The notes: a model not told the origin generated them from the sequence alone. DNA of 64,000 nucleotides from Haliclystus octoradiatus (GCA_916610825.1 OU744446.1:39160261-39224260), one strand, 5' to 3'; shown: positions 52,001-64,000, counted from the stretch's first letter. Translations and numbers: made by a program.

Positions 52001-55000
52001 ATTTGGTCGAGGTGAGCGATTATTATTCATAATCAGTTGTCCATCTACCTTCTGCTGCTGATTTCCATTATCGTCATTTTGGACCATGCCCTGATTGTCT
52101 CCATTAATCAGCTGTTGACCTCCATCCGTTCGTGCTCCACTGTCACGGTTGTCAACCTGGCCTTGTTGATCGTCTTGATTGCTTCTTCCGTTGTGTCTAT
52201 TAACAATTCCTCTACCGGCTGCTGGTGAGCTGATTTTTTGGGTATTATCGTTTACATCGTCAGGTTTTGAGTCTGATTCTGATCTCATAGGTTTCCTCTG
52301 TGGGGCATTGATTTCTGAACCTACAACTTTGTTGTCTTGTTGATTATTTCCTAGTTGTTGATCTTGTTGTGAATTTTCTGCATATCCATTGATTGATTCT
52401 GCAGCATAATTTTGTTTTGTTTTGCTGTTTGCAAGTATTGGTTTTGGACTTTTACCACCTCTGGCTTCATCTCCCGTCAGATCATTGTTGTCGTGGAATG
52501 TTGTACCATTGCTTATAAAATTATTATTGTTGTTGTTGTTGTTGCTTTTTGTGTTGCTGTTTGTCAATAGTGTTTCATCATTTTGTGAGGATGATCTATG
52601 ACTGTCATTGGATGTATCTTCTTTATTAGAGTTTGTATTGCTATTTTCTAGTACTGCCTCTCCTCCTGATTGGTTAGATGTCGATTGTGGTGAACTTGAG
52701 ACTCTGCTGCTGCCATTACCTTTATTGTTGTTTTTATTGTTGTTGTTGTTGTTGGTGTTTTTCATATTTGATGCTCTGCCTTCATCACTTGTGACTGTAG
52801 TATTACGTGTGTTTGCGCTTGATGTTGTTGTTGTTGTTGTTGAATGCTCATTTCCTTTACTTTGTGATGCAAATTTCCCTTGACTTGCCGTAGCTCCACC
52901 TCTTTCATCTTCATTGGGTGAGGTATATTCTGGTTCGTCAGTTTCCATGTAATTTGCATCAGCTCCTACTTCTTGTTGGTGATGAACTTGCTGTTGTGGT
53001 CTTCCATTATTTCCTGAATTAAATTGTGATGTTGTTGTAGCGGCTGGTTTTATGTTTGTTTGTTGAGGTGCGGCTGTATCACCATTATTGTTGTTGTTGA
53101 CTGATGAACTGTGAGTATCTCCTTGGTCATTATTGTTTTGGTTATCTATAACATTATTATTATTATTGCTAGGGGCATTAATTGCCTCTGCATTACTGGC
53201 TTGGTTGTCTTGCCTGTGATTACTACTCCCTTGGTTGTCTTGGTTACCATTATTATTGTTATAGTTGATCTGTTTGTCATTTTGGATTGGCGCATTCTGG
53301 TTTCCACTTGATTCAGATTGGTGTGTATTGCTTTGGCTAACACCGCGATTATCAGCTGATATGGCATGGAAACGAGAGCCTTGTTCAGGTGCTGGATTCA
53401 ATGGCGTCTGACTTTCTTGGTTGTTAACACTACCAACAGCTTCTGCAGATTCTGAAGTTTGGACGATATCCTCTGGAGGATGGGGATTACTTATTGGTAA
53501 TGAATGCTTGATCGTGTTGCCACGGCGAAAGGCATTGGCTGTATGTGGTGAGGCGTCAGGAGGATAGGGTATGAAATTATATTTTGATCCTGTTTCTATA
53601 ATATCGTGTTTTAGAATAGAGAAGAAAGCTGCTGTTTCAAGTTCTGCTTCTGGATTAGCATTGACACCTTTTTCGTCACATCGGCATGGTGTCACAGGAT
53701 CTTTAAGTAGACCACCTGCAAAGAAACATGGATTAAATGTGTTATAGAGTCACATGTGACTTAGCCTGCATGCAGACAGATTTTTTCTTCATATAGTCCG
53801 TCTGCTTATCTAGGCGCCAAATATCGCATACTAGGTGCTTTTACCGAATTAATATTCAATAAATATTTACTTAGTGTCATTTCCTGTCATTACTCAGTAT
53901 TCATTATTTTGAAATACTGTCAATTTCCTTGTTCTATTCACATATTTTCCTAGCCAATCACAACAGACTATCAAAAAATGGCAGTGGAAAAGACAATCAG
54001 TACGCCAAACTCGGCACTAATGCGTAGACGGACTATACAAAGAAAAGTATCAAGCAAGATACATATGATATAGTTATCATTGCTATTTTGAAATTTGGTC
54101 ATTTGTTCAAACATTCAGTGATGAAAACACGCTGCATGCGTCTATTGTTGTTCTTTCTATTATTCCTGAAACTAACAATGACTTGGTGTACTGATCTAGT
54201 GATCTCTCTTATGGAATATCACAATGTGTGTCAAAGGTTATCTTACCTATGCAAGAAGCTTTTTGCACTTTCCTGATGACAGGCGATAGGTTATCAAACT
54301 CAGCAGTAAACATGTGTTCTTCATCAGGATCAGACGCAATATCTGATAATTGTTGTTTGTTTACTTGATCGCCTAATCCAACAGCAATAATTTTGACACC
54401 CATATCTCGCAGTGAGCGTGATGGATTTAGCACGTCATCATTAGATGAACCATCTGTGATTAAGACTATTATATCAAGTGCTTCAGATCGATGGTTAGCT
54501 TTAAACAGACTATCTCTTGCTAACGTTAGAGCTTGCCCTGTAAACGTTCCTGTGTTTGGTTTCACAAGAATTGAATCCCTTGCTTCAGTCAAAACATCCG
54601 CATCATTGAAATGTTTGAAATTTAGCATCACTTGTGCATCTGTTGAATATGTAATTAACCCTAGATGGGAATCTTCTGGGTCTATTCTGAAAGCTGAAGC
54701 AATTCGTCGACCAAATTCCATGATTTCTGCCATTTTCTCATTACCACCTGGCTCAGCGCCAGCTGATGCATCAACCACAAATGCCAAATCAAGCTTTGAA
54801 CTGCAAACTGTGGATGAATAAAAAATAACTGCATCAAAATACAGGTCCAAATACTGTGTCAACTTTGCAGTGAAGAAATCTTCTTTACGCCACGGGCTAC
54901 TTCTGTGAAAACCAGTTTAATAAAATCTTAAATCTAATATTAGGTTTTCATGAACTATTTAGAGACAGTAAGAAAAACAGTATATTAACCATAACAGGCT

Positions 55001-58000
55001 GTGAAATGTTCAGGGAATGGTTGTCAAATGTTTTCATGTTGATTTGTGATTGTCCATGAGCATGGTGATTTGTTCTAAAAAGTGATTGCATTTAACAATG
55101 TAAACCTTGTTGAAAACTGTAACATCAGGTGACTGCAAAAAATATTACAAAATCAATTTCTTTAATTTATTTGATGGGATTTTCAAAACCAATTCAACCA
55201 TTCCTAGACTGTTCAATGTTCATGGACATATCAGGGTCATTTAATTAACCAGTCCTTGCATGACGCTATCTGAACTACAGTTCACAGCCCTTGTCAAAAC
55301 AGTTCAAGGATGTTAAATGGCCAAGCTGTTCATGAACTATCCCGAACTGTTTATTATACGTGTCCATCGACTCAGGGTTGGTAATTTGAAGAAAGAGATT
55401 GTTGAAACCAGTTGATGAAACTGAATTTCCTCAAACTTCACAAAATGTTTATTAACTTTTTCAAGAGTTCATCAAAATTTCAAGCACTTCGGACGGTCTG
55501 TTTATATAAAAATGTTCCATAAGTCGTCACAAAGAATTGGCGGATTTTAATCTTATTTTGTAAATTTCATAAACTCCTTATTTCAGACTAGTTTTGGCAT
55601 TGAGTTCCCGTATCTTACAATCAAAAAGGATAATTTTAATGAGCAGATAAGAACCATACTCAATCGATCGTAACACACCTTTATCAGGGCAAATACAAGG
55701 TGGCTTTTCTCCTCTTGCAATCGCTGCACCCAAAACAAATGGTTTTGCAGTTAGACCTTTTGTAACAGGCTTTGATGTACTCGTTGTGTTACTTGCGTTG
55801 TGTACAGCTGCTGATGCTCCTTCGTCAACAGTTTTTTCCGATTTTAAATCACTGGTGGTTGTATTTTTAACGACTGGCTTTGCAGGTTCCTCTACTGCTT
55901 TGACAACTTCTGGTTTCGGCGTTTCCTCCACTACTTTCACAAGTTTCGTAGTTGTTGTTACAGTAGGTGTGGATGGTTTAGCAGGTGTAATTACACTTGG
56001 ATCAATTGTTCTGTTCATTAATGTAGGCTGCTGTTGTTGATCAGTATGACTTTCAATTGTTGGCACTGGTTGCGATGCAGCATGGATTGTGGCTGAGACG
56101 GGTTGCGTCTCGGATGTTTCGCCTGTTTTGCCTTCAGATGATGGCGAGTGTGTGACTGTCTGTTCTGAAGGTGTGCTTGTATTTTGCCTGATTTTAACAT
56201 TTAGATTTAAGGGGATGTTTGTTTCTGAAAGGACAGGTTGAACGTCATATTTTATTTTGGCTACATGTTTATCCGTTGTTTCATTCTTTGCCTTGTGTGA
56301 ACTTTCTGATTCCGCTACCTCGTTGACTGATGCTTCGTGTATTTGACTGTTGCCGCTACTTTTAGGTTTGCTACTACCTCCTGTTAGTTCCGTTTCCTCT
56401 TTCTCTGCTTCAATCAATTCCTAAAAATAAAGTTTTGATATAACCAATGGTGTGTTCATTAGTTCTTTGGAAATTAACCTCTATAGAAAGGTCACCTCCG
56501 TTTAGTGGTCAATATTTTCCATTCTCATAACTGGCCTTTATAGACAGGTTTCACTATACTGCCATTCTTGCAGCATACTATACAATAAGGTTTCAATCCA
56601 TCCCTCTATTGTTAAAAATCTCTGAAAAGAGGTTCATGAAATCATGGACGTGAAATTGCCCAATTTCATATTCATGAACCAGTTCTTGAACTGTTCATGA
56701 AGTCATAAAATTATTTCACCTGTGTAGATTTCAACATAGTTGTGGTAATCATATGATACTATTCAAGATTGACAAATTGAAACAACAGATGCATTGGAGT
56801 CACCCTGGGGAGATACAAACTGTTTTACAACCGCATGATCATATTTATGACACTGACTTCTCATTCTTAACTACATAAAATTGTGCAGTTGACTAAAAGA
56901 AAACAGAAAACTAGTGCTCGCATGTACCTCTTCTTCCTTCTGCATAGCTTTGTTGAATGCAGGGTCGCTTTCACTCGATTGAACTTCAGCTTCTTCAGCC
57001 TCTGCTTCGTGTTGTTTCTTTTTCTTGTGTTGATTGGAGGCTGGTTTTGGTTTAGTTTTTTCTTGCTGCTCTTTTTCAATTTCTGCTGGTGATTTTGCCG
57101 CAGCTGTTTCATGAGATTCAGACGCTTCTGGATTGAGAACATCTTGAACTCTACAATGTTAATCAATACGGTAACGTATTGTCAACCAGATCCGATATCA
57201 GTTAGATATGCACATGAACTACAGCGTAAATAGACTTAATTGCAAATCAAATCCTACCAATTAGAGAACGCAATCCAATATTTAAGATAGATAGATTTTT
57301 ATCAATGAAGTTCATAAACTTACTATGGATAATTAATAACTGTTCATGAACTATTTGCAAACTAGTTATCTGTAGTCTACAGGATGATTTGCATTTATCA
57401 GCGTTCCTAACATTTTAAACGTAAACTATTGAACAATTTTATCAACCTAATATAAATATAGGCATGTTATTTTAATCTTATTTTAATCTCATTTTAATCT
57501 TATTTTTATTATGTAAGCGCTCTTGATCAGGACATGTAAAAAATGTGTTATAAATTATAAACTTATTATTATTATTCGGAAATACATTATGTGAATAATT
57601 TTGAATTCACTGAGTCAATTTGCATGTTTAATGTGTTTACCCCCTCTCAACCAAATATAAATATTTTAATCTTATTTTAATCTCATATTAATCTTATTTT
57701 TTATATGTAAGCGCTCTTGATCAGGACATGTAAAAAATGTGTTATAAATTATAAACTTATTATTATTATTCGGAAATACATTATGTGAATAATTTTGAAT
57801 TCACTGAGTCAGTTTGCATGTTTAATGTGTTTACCCCCACATTAAACGTGCAAACTGACTCAGTGAAGTCAGATGATAAATCGGGAGTATATGTCATTGT
57901 CAAACCTGTTACAGTGACCACCTGTCTATTGGGACCATTTAGTAAAATGCATACTAAACATTATTTTATTGAATCAAACCGGTATGTCACATGTGTATAA

Positions 58001-61000
58001 ACTGTGGTGGTAATTTATCTAGATCTTATTGGTGGATGGCTCTTACATACAAGTTTCACTCATTATAATGGACAATGGGGCTATTTCCATACTTCAACCT
58101 GGCTTCCTAATATTTGAAAATTGCTTGAAAAAGTACCAAACATTTCACCAACAGTCAAAACTGTTTCCCTGATAAGGGGCCTGAGTATCTCCGACAAGGG
58201 TTGTAGTCCCCCTTTGTGCCACCCCTGCAACGAACTAAGTAATAAAATGGCTATCCATCACCCTCTCAAGAAAGACGGTCGTGGCCGCTGCGTACAGGTC
58301 AGTCAGTCTCTCAAGTTGCCTTTTTGAAGATAATTAGCCATTGTTATAAAATTAATGCTTTCTCATTTTCTAAGCATCTATAATAATTACTATATAGTGA
58401 TGATGTTTTATGTGCAATAACATGCATGTTATTCTACTTCACGCGATGGTCTACTAAAAACAAATGCTGTATGAAATTTCCCATCGTCGTTGGCTTGGCC
58501 GCTTAAGCAATTCATGTTGATTGATAGATTGATAGATTATGACTGAAAAATCGACAACCGAAATTAATGTGCTCAAGGTCAAGACATACTCAAGTAACAA
58601 TTTCGGTGCGGAAATGTGAATAAAAATAACAGGAAGCAAAAAAATAAAAAATAAAAGTCGACCACGCCAGGACTCGAACCTGGAATCTCCTGATTCGTAG
58701 TCAGGCGCCTTGTCCATTGGGCCACGCGGCCATGAAAGTTAGTCAGGAAATTATGATGTTGTTTTTAAATTCCTTAAACGGGTAACAGTAAATTTCATTC
58801 CTGACCGTTTTTAAACCTCCATTAATTTTATTGATTAAAGTCATTGAAAGTATTCTTATAAAAAAGTTTAGGATTCTAGAACGAAGGATGGCGACAATAT
58901 TAAACTACAAGTCGTGGTTGGTGAAACGTTTCGATTTCATTCATAATATCATGAATAATGTTCAGTTCAAAATCAGTGGATTAACAATTTAACAATTATC
59001 AAATTTAAAAATCAGTTCAAAAGCAATCATGAGTCGAAACCTTTTCACCAACCACTTCTTAAATAATTGTAGTTTATTATCGCTACCCTTCATTCTGAAA
59101 TCAACGTAATTATTTCTTATATAAACAAAGCAAACCCGGTAGATTGGCCGACATTACCGTATAAACTGAAAGAATGACAAAGAAGATCAAATGTTCAAAT
59201 CAAATGCATAACTCACAAGTAGACTTCACTGCTCCATGGGCCACCAAGTCCATCACCTACACAAACATGAAGAAAGTAGATTGATTGCAGAAACGTAATC
59301 GGATCGAAGTTCAATCCGAACTGTACTACAGAAAAGTGTTGAGAATGAGATCGTCTATAGAAATAAAATTCGCTTGCATGCAACCTTCTAGAAATAGTGA
59401 TACAGAATATTCAAAGCATGTATTAATTGAATATGTAGCATATTAAATGCCCTCAAAGTTTGTAAGAGAAGACATGTGTCCCGCTTCAGTCCTTAATCTG
59501 GATTAGAACCCAAAACCCTGATTCCTTCAAAAGACGGACATTTGTCACTTACCTGGACATTTATTCGATGATCCATACATCTTGTATCGTTTTTCACCGT
59601 CTTTACCAGCAAAACATTGACCGTGATTTTGTAATGCAAATGCTTTGAAACTTTTCTCGAGGGCAGCTTCAGCACATTTTTGCAAAGCGTCACCTCTTGA
59701 TTTATAATCTGGATCCATTAGAAACTCATGATTCCCTTCCAATGTTGGAATAGCTCGAATCCATTTATCTTGGTAGCAACCAGCGCTGGCGAATACTATA
59801 AACATGAACTTTGTTTCATTAGAAAGGCATACATTTTATTTACAAATACTGGAAGCAATAATTAATACATTAAAGTTAAATTAAATCTAAGATCATCTCC
59901 GCTATTCAAAGCAGTAACATTCATTAGCCGGTTTGAATTCGCATCATTCGGTTTGTGAATTTGAATTTAGCTCTCTTGATGAACGATACGGCGCGAAAAT
60001 CTGATAACGGATACAGACAGTCTTAAATATCATTGAATTTAATTGATACAATGATCTGCACTCTATTGAGCACCGTTTGGGGATATTTGTTGAACTAAAT
60101 ACCAATGTCATAAATCTTGTGCAATTGATAGTCAATGCAAAAGACATCACTGTCATTGCGGGATCGATATGCGTTTGGCCATATCTTTAGCAATAATGCA
60201 GTATTTTTAATCACAGAAACAAACTGAAATCATTAACAATACCACATATGCTTCGGTACCATTTCAACCATAAAAGATACAGTGTAATCACTAACGTCCA
60301 TCCCTTCGTTACCGGCCAGTTGATGGAGCTGGTCGTTATTCTCAGTTCTCAACTGAGCAGCGTACACAGGTGTCATGTTATGCCCCTCACCTTTATCTCC
60401 TAATGAATAAACTCTTTTCGCTGCTCCAGCAGATTGATGTTGTTCTAATTCTGGCTTTGGTTGGTCAGTTGACGTTGCTGCTGCTGCTGATGTAGTTGTA
60501 GCTGATGACGTATCATATGTCTGTTGTTGTGGTTGTGGCTGTGACTGAGCATGTGCCTTAGTTTTCTGGTGTTGTTGGTTGGCATTTACAGGCTGTGCAG
60601 AACCTTTTGGTGTCACAACTTTCATGCCTCCTTTGGGATCAGGAACAATATCCGCAGAATTTGAATTCACATAATAAGAAACTGGTTTCCCATCTGGTCC
60701 GGGCACCTCAATTGTCTGTCCATTAGTATCATCTTGATAATTAGCCTGCATTCCTGGATCTGCAGGAGCCGATGCTGCCGGTGCTGGGGCAGGAGCAGGT
60801 GGAGGGGCAGGAGCTGCAGCAGCTGCTGGGGCCGGAGAAGGAGCAGGGGCTGCAGCTGCAGCTGGGGAAGTGGATGCAGCAGGAGCTGGTGCCGTGTCTC
60901 TTGCATCGTATTGCTGCCATTCTTGACTACCTTGCTGCTGGTATGTACTAGGCTGTGCATTTGCTACATTGTTGTCCGCTTGCTGTTGTTGTGGTTGAGC

Positions 61001-62080
61001 AGGAGCTGGGGTTGGGGCTGGGGCTGGTGCGGGTGATTGTTGTTGGTATGCTGAAGATGTGTCTCTTGTTGCTGCCGGCAGCTCTTTTTGCCAATTAGAC
61101 TGGTAATTGTTTTCTGCGCTATTATATTGTTGGATATTAGTTGGTGGGGTAACAGCAGCGCTAACCATCTGTCGCGTTTGAGGGTTTAAATATTTTGCAT
61201 GTTCTTTGCGTGCAAGCTCAACTTTCTTAGCTAAAGCAGCTTTCTGTTTCTTTAAAGAATTCAATAGAAAAGTTTCCTTAGGACTTGGTTTACCCGCACT
61301 TTTAATCATTGGACCCAGACTTCTTGGAAATGATGGTGCACTATGACTTTTCAATGTTTGGATGAAAGGGGTTAAATGCTTGCTAGCAACAACAGTTGAT
61401 CTAGCAAGGAGACGCTTTGCAGTGGAATGACCATGCACGCGCGTGGATGGCACTGTAAGACAAAATAGACATCGATCATCAGAGATATAAAAACATGGTT
61501 CCTTTAATGATGCTCTGAAGTTCATTAAAAGGAGTTGCGGTGCACCGCGTGCATACTGAGTTTCAACAAATTCCATTATCATTGTAGAGATATACCTCTA
61601 GCGTCAAGGCGCAGCAATACGCCGCATCTCTTCGTAACTCCGTATGGTACCTTTACCATCGTATCAATGTAAATGAGTTGAGTTTCTCATGTTGGTTAAA
61701 CGATGTAAAATAAAGTTTCAAGCACACACCGTGACTGTATATTAAGATTATTTTGATGCGATAAAACCAAAAGGATGTTTCAAGTCAAGTAGCATATATC
61801 ACATCATTGAATGTCACAAATGATTCAAGGATTTATAATCGTTGAGCTTAATTAATGGAATAGAACAAGACACAACCAGAATTATTTATCTATCAGGACG
61901 CAACGTATGACCCAGCTGCTGAGTTCTAATCTATTTACCTTTCCATTTCCTGTTGTTTTTCGTCCGATGATCAAATTGATGAGATCTGGATGTTGTTGAC
62001 CTTGCATGCACTGCATTTTCGTAGTTGATGATGCCGCATACCACCGCAATGAAGGCAGCAAGCCAATGTTTGGCTTTCAT
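44245..62080 (-). CDS. Giant secreted VWA / Asn-Gln-rich / LamG protein (3,167 residues)
   Basis: Twelve exons by upper coordinate: 62080-61939, 61452-60313, 59795-59553, 59256-59217, 57150-56928, 56420-55679, 54807-54247, 53715-48274, 47083-46853, 46767-46708, 45692-45504, 44735-44245. They total 9,504 nt and every junction keeps phase. Order: signal peptide (1-26), Ala/Pro/Gln-rich region (to about 427), Cys domain (430-522), Lys/Glu linker (522-596), Ser/Thr/Pro/Val region (597-843), VWA (844-1030), Asn/Gln-rich region (1031-2844), Glu/Gln/Met linker (2845-2921), LamG/ConA-like (about 2942-3167). Secreted, probably matrix, shell or adhesive; function is inference. Weakest joint is exon 2 to 3 (donor gtaacg at 60312): exon 2 can instead read on to a stop at 60233, which would give two genes. 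Confidence 0.75.
45970..46080 (-). mobile_element. LINE 3'-end fragment with (CAT)n tail
   Basis: Intron of the giant gene: (CAT)n at 45979-46016 then catttattcagaacctttaa and ttatacaaactttttttcaa, similar to the ends at 40657 and 860. Confidence 0.5.
48274..53715 (-). other. Asn/Gln-rich prion-like region, single 5.4-kb exon
   Basis: 1,813 codons dominated by N, Q, S, E, D, K and P with many poly-N and poly-Q runs of 4-8, charged KE-rich sub-blocks around 51.2-51.9 kb, and a Pro/Ser/Gln C-terminal part. Starts with a small Cys cluster (TPCRCDEKG). Almost no hydrophobic segments, no recognisable fold. Composition is that of a prion-like intrinsically disordered region, unusual in a secreted protein. 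Homopolymer codons mix AAT/AAC and CAA/CAG, so the runs are not pure microsatellites. Confidence 0.85.
54247..54807 (-). other. VWA domain of giant protein
   Basis: One exon, about 187 residues: KLDLAFVVDASAGAEPGG, FGRRIASAFRIDPEDSHLG, TFTGQALTLARDSLF, DIIVLITDGSSNDDV, GVKIIAVGLGDQV. MIDAS: the DxSxS motif is DASAG (last Ser replaced by Gly), the Thr (TFTG) and Asp (TDG) are kept, so metal binding may be altered but is plausible. VWA domains mediate protein-protein and matrix contacts and are frequent in shell-matrix proteins. Confidence 0.88.
55195..55475. repeat. TTCATGAAC-type repeat copy
   Basis: Intron of the giant gene: gttcatggacatatc, agttcatgaac-like blocks (ccaagctgttcatgaactat), agttcaaggatgttaaatgg. 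Same family as 39712..39925. Confidence 0.5.
57455..57838. repeat. Tandem duplication, about 183-190-bp unit, two copies
   Basis: Unit: ttttaatcttattttaatct, then gtaagcgctcttgatcagga, ggacatgtaaaaaatgtgtt, attattcggaaatacattat, ending gcatgtttaatgtgtttacc. Copies at about 57,470-57,652 and 57,660-57,837, nearly identical. Intron of the giant gene. Confidence 0.8.
57802..57865. repeat. Near-perfect hairpin, 28-bp arms, 8-nt loop
   Basis: Left arm cactgagtcagtttgcatgt.. (57802-57829) and right arm ..acgtgcaaactgactcagtg (57838-57865) are complementary with a single mismatch around a tttacccc loop. The left arm is the end of the second tandem copy just upstream. Confidence 0.85.
58660..58731 (-). 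tRNA. tRNA-Arg (anticodon ACG)
   Basis: Minus strand, 72 nt plus discriminator G at 58659. Acceptor GGCCGCG/CGTGGTC (two G-U pairs), box A tggcccaatggacaagg, anticodon arm CCTGA-CTACGAA-TCAGG giving ACG, box B GGTTCGAGTCC. No intron, no encoded CCA. A run of T residues follows (58628-58656 in reverse complement), as expected for Pol III termination. It lies in an intron of the giant gene on the same strand. Confidence 0.93.
59217..59795 (-). other. Cys-containing 'GCYQDK ... ALQNHG ... GGPW' domain
   Basis: Exons 59553..59795 and 59217..59256 encode GCYQDKWIRAIPTLEG, KSRGDALQKCAEAA, SFKAFALQNHGQCFAG and CPGDGLGGPWSSEVYF. The pattern (GCY.D...RAIPTLEG / C...A...F..FALQ..G.C / C.....GGPW...VY) recurs in uncharacterised secreted proteins of marine invertebrates from my recall; I know of no established function. 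Four cysteines could form two disulfides. Confidence 0.6.
60313..62080 (-). other. Signal peptide and Ala/Pro/Gln-rich N-terminal region
   Basis: Exon 1 encodes MKAKHWLAAFIAVVCGIINY and a likely cleavage after ENAVHA. Exon 2 (61452 down) has a basic, helical part (SLKKQKAALAKKVELARKEH), then Ala-Pro repeats (PAPAPAPTPAPA and longer), Gln-rich runs, and an island DGKPVSYYVNSNSADIVPDP. Possibly O-glycosylated. A candidate TATA-like element (tatatatg on the minus strand, near 62,240) lies about 160 bp upstream of the ATG. Confidence 0.7.
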
Positions 62081-64000
62081 GGGTTAATTGTTTATTTGAG
62101 GTTATGTTATTAATGGGTGTATCTAACGACGGGATAAAACAGAAATAAATCAGTTCATCGGATCACATAATTGTAATTGAAACTGACGATCAAGTTTGTC
62201 AAATTAATATTGCACTTAAAATTTGGATGATGAATTAACATATATACTGTCCCGGATGCTTACTGACTCAAAAAAACGATGCAGGCCTAGCCCCAGTGAA
62301 CATAAGAGATCGATATCTAACTCCCTGGGAAAACGGTGTATTTTTCAACCAAACAGTAACAATCATTATTCCAGTAGGATATAACAGAATAAATGTCACG
62401 CTCAATCGAAGTCAAGCGGGTAATTTCAGTGCATAATTTGTAAGGTCCCATTCCGGAATGAGCTAATTCTATTGAATAAATAGTATAGAAAATAGAATTT
62501 TACAGATTATGTAGGTTAGTTTTCATGGATTACATCGTTGTATAAATATACCAGCAAAATCAAACCCGTGATGAAACACATCGTATATACTGCAGTTCTC
62601 TCTGTTATTGTATAACTCTAATTGCAATACGATCAATGCGTGGACAGTATATCGACAGCCTATGTTAAGTAGTTGAAAACATTTGCCGTAAATTATTTGA
62701 ATAATGTGGACCTGAATGTAATTATAAAGAGCATAGATATTAATAATAATTATTTTTATCGATCATTTTTGTAAATTTGCAAACCATAACAAACTCCAGA
62801 TTCTTACTTCTAAGTTCTGCACACTTGCTTTCATAAATATCCATACTGTATTATGTGAAGATACGATCGTCTTTGATCATGCTTTGATTTATGAGATTGA
62901 CGTAACTTCTTAGCTAAATTAATTTTATTTTATTTTGATTATTTCTGCAAAAGCTATTACATCCTAATGATTGCTTCCAGGCTTCCCGCTAAGACTAACA
63001 GATTTAGAAAGAGTCGAGAGATTAAATTAATGAAATCGATAACTATCTATGCTATCTATAATTCTATATCCTTTTGTGCATAAGATAACACAACATTTTA
63101 AGTTGTTCAAAATATTCCTATCTGTAACGAAAGGTCGTGACGTCTTGATCCATTTAGATTTGCCAAAACTGTGTGTTGCAGCGAAAGGTTCGAGCTAAAT
63201 CTTGAAATTAATTCTTATAATACCTTGATCGTTTCTTCTTTCATCTAACCATTGGTATATCTGTATTTCACTAATTTGTAAATTAATACATATATCCAAA
63301 ATTAATAAAGCATTTTTTTGATCGTAATTATTTTTTCTGTAGTTAAAAAACTTTATCCATTCATAATGGGGCGATTGGTCGTTTCTGAACTTATAAATTA
63401 TTCATGAGCATAAAGACAATAGAACTACTTGTTTGTTTGTAGCGATCTTCATCAGATCACTGACCCCTTAGTAAAACACATCGGATTTCTCTGCGAAGAA
63501 CTAACATCTTTCTTGATTAGTAGCTGAAAATATTGCATTTAAATAGTCATCATTTAGTACCATCGCAATTTAGGTTGGATTACTATATTTAGAGTTGTTG
63601 ATTCGTGAAAGTCATCCATTTTCAAATAAAACGGGAGCTTGCGAGAGCTAATATGTTCTTCATTTTGATCAGCTCGATTCACTCCAAGATTGAAGGTTTC
63701 ACTTGGGGTTATCACTCAAACTCATAATATTATTACGGCTTATAACTTATTCTCCGGCGGTCTTCTAATTTTTATGTAACATATTTGAATCCTTTTGCTT
63801 TTGCATGAATGATAATAATTAATAGCTGCCTAGAATATGTTTTCAGAAGAAGCTGAACTAATAAGATTTAGTTTAATATAACTTTTGGTAATTTTTGGTC
63901 ATAATTTTATCTACAGTGGATAAACCCTAACGGAACATTTTGCGTTAATCATTTATCTCTCCGGCTAAATTTACCCGGAGACTGTAATACCTTAATTATC
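62081..64000. other. Region upstream of the giant gene
   Basis: AT-rich. Apart from the proximal promoter of the giant gene (possible TATA-like element near 62,240 on the minus strand) I see no gene, RNA or repeat I can support. Confidence 0.5.

Noticed and set aside
48292..53367. Leu/Ile/Val-rich and His/Gln-rich frames on both strands
   Set aside because: Shadows of the Asn/Gln-rich exon in other frames.

Overview
This is an animal nuclear genome window: spliced genes with GT-AG introns of roughly 100 to 1,500 bp, secreted multi-domain proteins, (AAT)n microsatellites, tRNA-derived SINEs and LINE fragments. The gene set (SUEL lectins, an ILEI/FAM3-type domain, perforin-2, a four-repeat CNG channel, a giant VWA/LamG low-complexity secreted protein) fits a marine invertebrate. 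A lophotrochozoan such as a limpet-like mollusc is my best guess, but the sequence alone does not prove it.

Layout. (1) 1-13,859, plus strand: the 3' part of a secreted modular gene with two ILEI domains (the first cut by the window edge), three SUEL/rhamnose-binding lectin domains, and Asp/Glu-rich linkers including a 180-residue Asp-rich repeat exon. Its 3' half has been tandemly duplicated very recently. (2) 15,313-33,486, minus strand: a complete CNGK gene, a K+-selective cyclic-nucleotide-gated channel with four pore repeats in one chain. I traced 42 exons in consistent phase giving 2,060 codons. (3) 34,225-37,008, plus: a two-exon perforin-2/MPEG1 gene, divergent from CNGK. (4) 38,139-41,607, plus: a four-exon PHAX gene (snRNA export adaptor). 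(5) 44,245-62,080, minus: one giant secreted protein. Twelve exons in consistent phase give 3,167 codons: signal peptide, Ala/Pro/Gln-rich region, a small Cys domain, Lys/Glu-rich linker, VWA, about 1,800 Asn/Gln-rich residues, then a C-terminal LamG/ConA-like domain. A tRNA-Arg(ACG) gene sits in one of its introns on the same strand.

Mobile and repeat content: a tRNA-derived SINE family (four or more copies), LINE 3' ends with (CAT)n or (CATA)n tails, a foldback MITE with 9-bp target duplications, a second small foldback element, a repeat family dense in TTCATGAAC palindromes, and a 183-bp-period element at 31,608-31,843. That element carries an apparently intact hammerhead ribozyme core and a decayed second copy between 12-bp target duplications, which looks like an animal retrozyme.

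Functional picture (inference): CNGK is a sperm-flagellar chemotaxis channel in sea urchins; MPEG1 is innate immune; PHAX is housekeeping. The two large secreted acidic or low-complexity multidomain genes resemble shell-matrix, adhesive or other extracellular-matrix proteins. All exon boundaries were derived by eye from splice dinucleotides, reading phase and family alignment; no computation was run.
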